Assembly (NCBI GenBank): GCA_017523925.1
Contig: JAFWVQ010000027.1
Location: 69,018 to 109,974, forward strand
Reading direction: 5' to 3'
Origin: Clostridia bacterium
Lineage (GTDB): Bacteria; Bacillota; Clostridia; Christensenellales; CAG-138
Length of the DNA: 40,957 bases
Shown here: positions 40,804 to 40,957 of the stretch, piece by piece
Position numbering within the stretch: the stretch's first letter is position 1
How the letters are laid out: the number at the start of each line of letters is the position of its first letter
Program-made: the position numbers and the translations under genes
Notes under the pieces: model-generated
The model's database searches: none
What the model was told of the DNA's origin: nothing
Seen by the model: only the letters and a program-made list of their open reading frames with translations

Positions 40804-40852
40804 GCGAGCGAAGCGAGCTCGCGCAGCAGCGCGCGGCGCCGCGACAGGCGCC
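40804..40852 (+). other. two adjacent hairpins in the terminal intergenic stretch
   Basis: GCGAGC/GCTCGC (40804-40822) and GGCGCC/GGCGCC (40835-40852) form short GC-rich stems after the last gene. There is no T run. The final 189 bp (40769-40957) hold no gene that I can see. Confidence 0.4.
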
Positions 40853-40957
40853 GAACCTCGATATTGAAGCTGTAAGGAACGGATCGCGCCGCAGGCGCTG
40901 CAAACCATTCACGCCACGAGAATAAAGTCGAAGAAAAGTGAATCGCACATAGCAGAA

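Noticed and set aside
40769..40957. A possible tRNA or small RNA in the last 189 bp
   Set aside because: The GC-rich hairpins do not form a cloverleaf and there is no terminator or promoter.

Overview
The window looks like chromosome from a spore-forming, moderately GC-rich member of the Bacillota, class Clostridia, probably an uncultured gut-type lineage. The reasons are a tricistronic gerA/gerB/gerC germinant-receptor operon, a sporulation-type polysaccharide deacetylase, a Firmicutes-style T-box leader in front of pheST, DUF4358/DUF4367/DUF6442 proteins, and many clear sigma-A promoters with 17-bp spacers and AGGAGG-type ribosome binding sites. Several intergenic stretches carry short degenerate repeats or palindromes. 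There are no tRNA or rRNA genes, CRISPR arrays, phage genes or transposase genes.

Layout. 1-1572 (minus): partial P-loop kinase, a small nucleotidyltransferase-fold protein, and an XRE regulator with a zinc ribbon. 1701-9563 (minus): a long same-strand block. It starts at a perfect promoter and a Phe T-box, then runs pheS, pheT, trmL, a KDPG-type aldolase, radC, a DUF4358 lipoprotein, tcdA and a DUF1638 protein. 9660-11318 (plus): a HerA/YjgR-like ATPase with its own promoter and terminator. 11408-14540 (minus): degV, an acetyltransferase-like gene and an orphan membrane protein. 14642-15865 (plus): an orphan gene that runs 65 bp into the convergent ABC operon. 15801-20720 (minus): zinc-ribbon membrane protein, ABC ATPase and two ABC-2 permeases with ATGA overlaps. 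20826-21371 (minus): a DNA-deoxyinosine/uracil glycosylase. 21476-25864 (plus): a MarR regulator with two palindromic operators and a heterodimeric ABC exporter with one degenerate ATP site. 25986-27039 (plus): a compact two-DUF6442-plus-XRE module with three operator repeats. 27106-27820 (plus): a DUF4430 lipoprotein.

27888-33741 is the sporulation and germination region. The minus strand carries gerA, gerB, gerC (split in two), a 53-residue two-helix gene and a Cys/Gly/Asn-rich duplicated protein. The plus strand carries a PdaB-like deacetylase. The short gap between gerA and the deacetylase contains overlapping, oppositely oriented candidate sigma-G and sigma-E promoters. 33786-36439 (minus): two small membrane proteins, a TerB-like protein, PduL phosphotransacylase and a HEYGH-motif membrane protein. 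36489-38164 (minus): a sigma-70 family factor translationally overlapping its membrane anti-sigma-like partner with two DUF4367 repeats. Its mRNA is predicted to begin with an 11-bp hairpin. 38241-40768: two divergent lipoproteins with Pro/Thr/Glu-rich linkers around a 93-bp nested inverted repeat.

The most promising candidates for something little described are the Cys-rich duplicated protein with a 26-bp palindrome centred on its -10 element, the 53-residue gene closing the ger operon, the DUF6442/DUF6442/XRE operator module, and the sigma factor/tandem-DUF4367 pair with a 5'-terminal hairpin. All functions here are inferred from sequence reading only; no database search was run.
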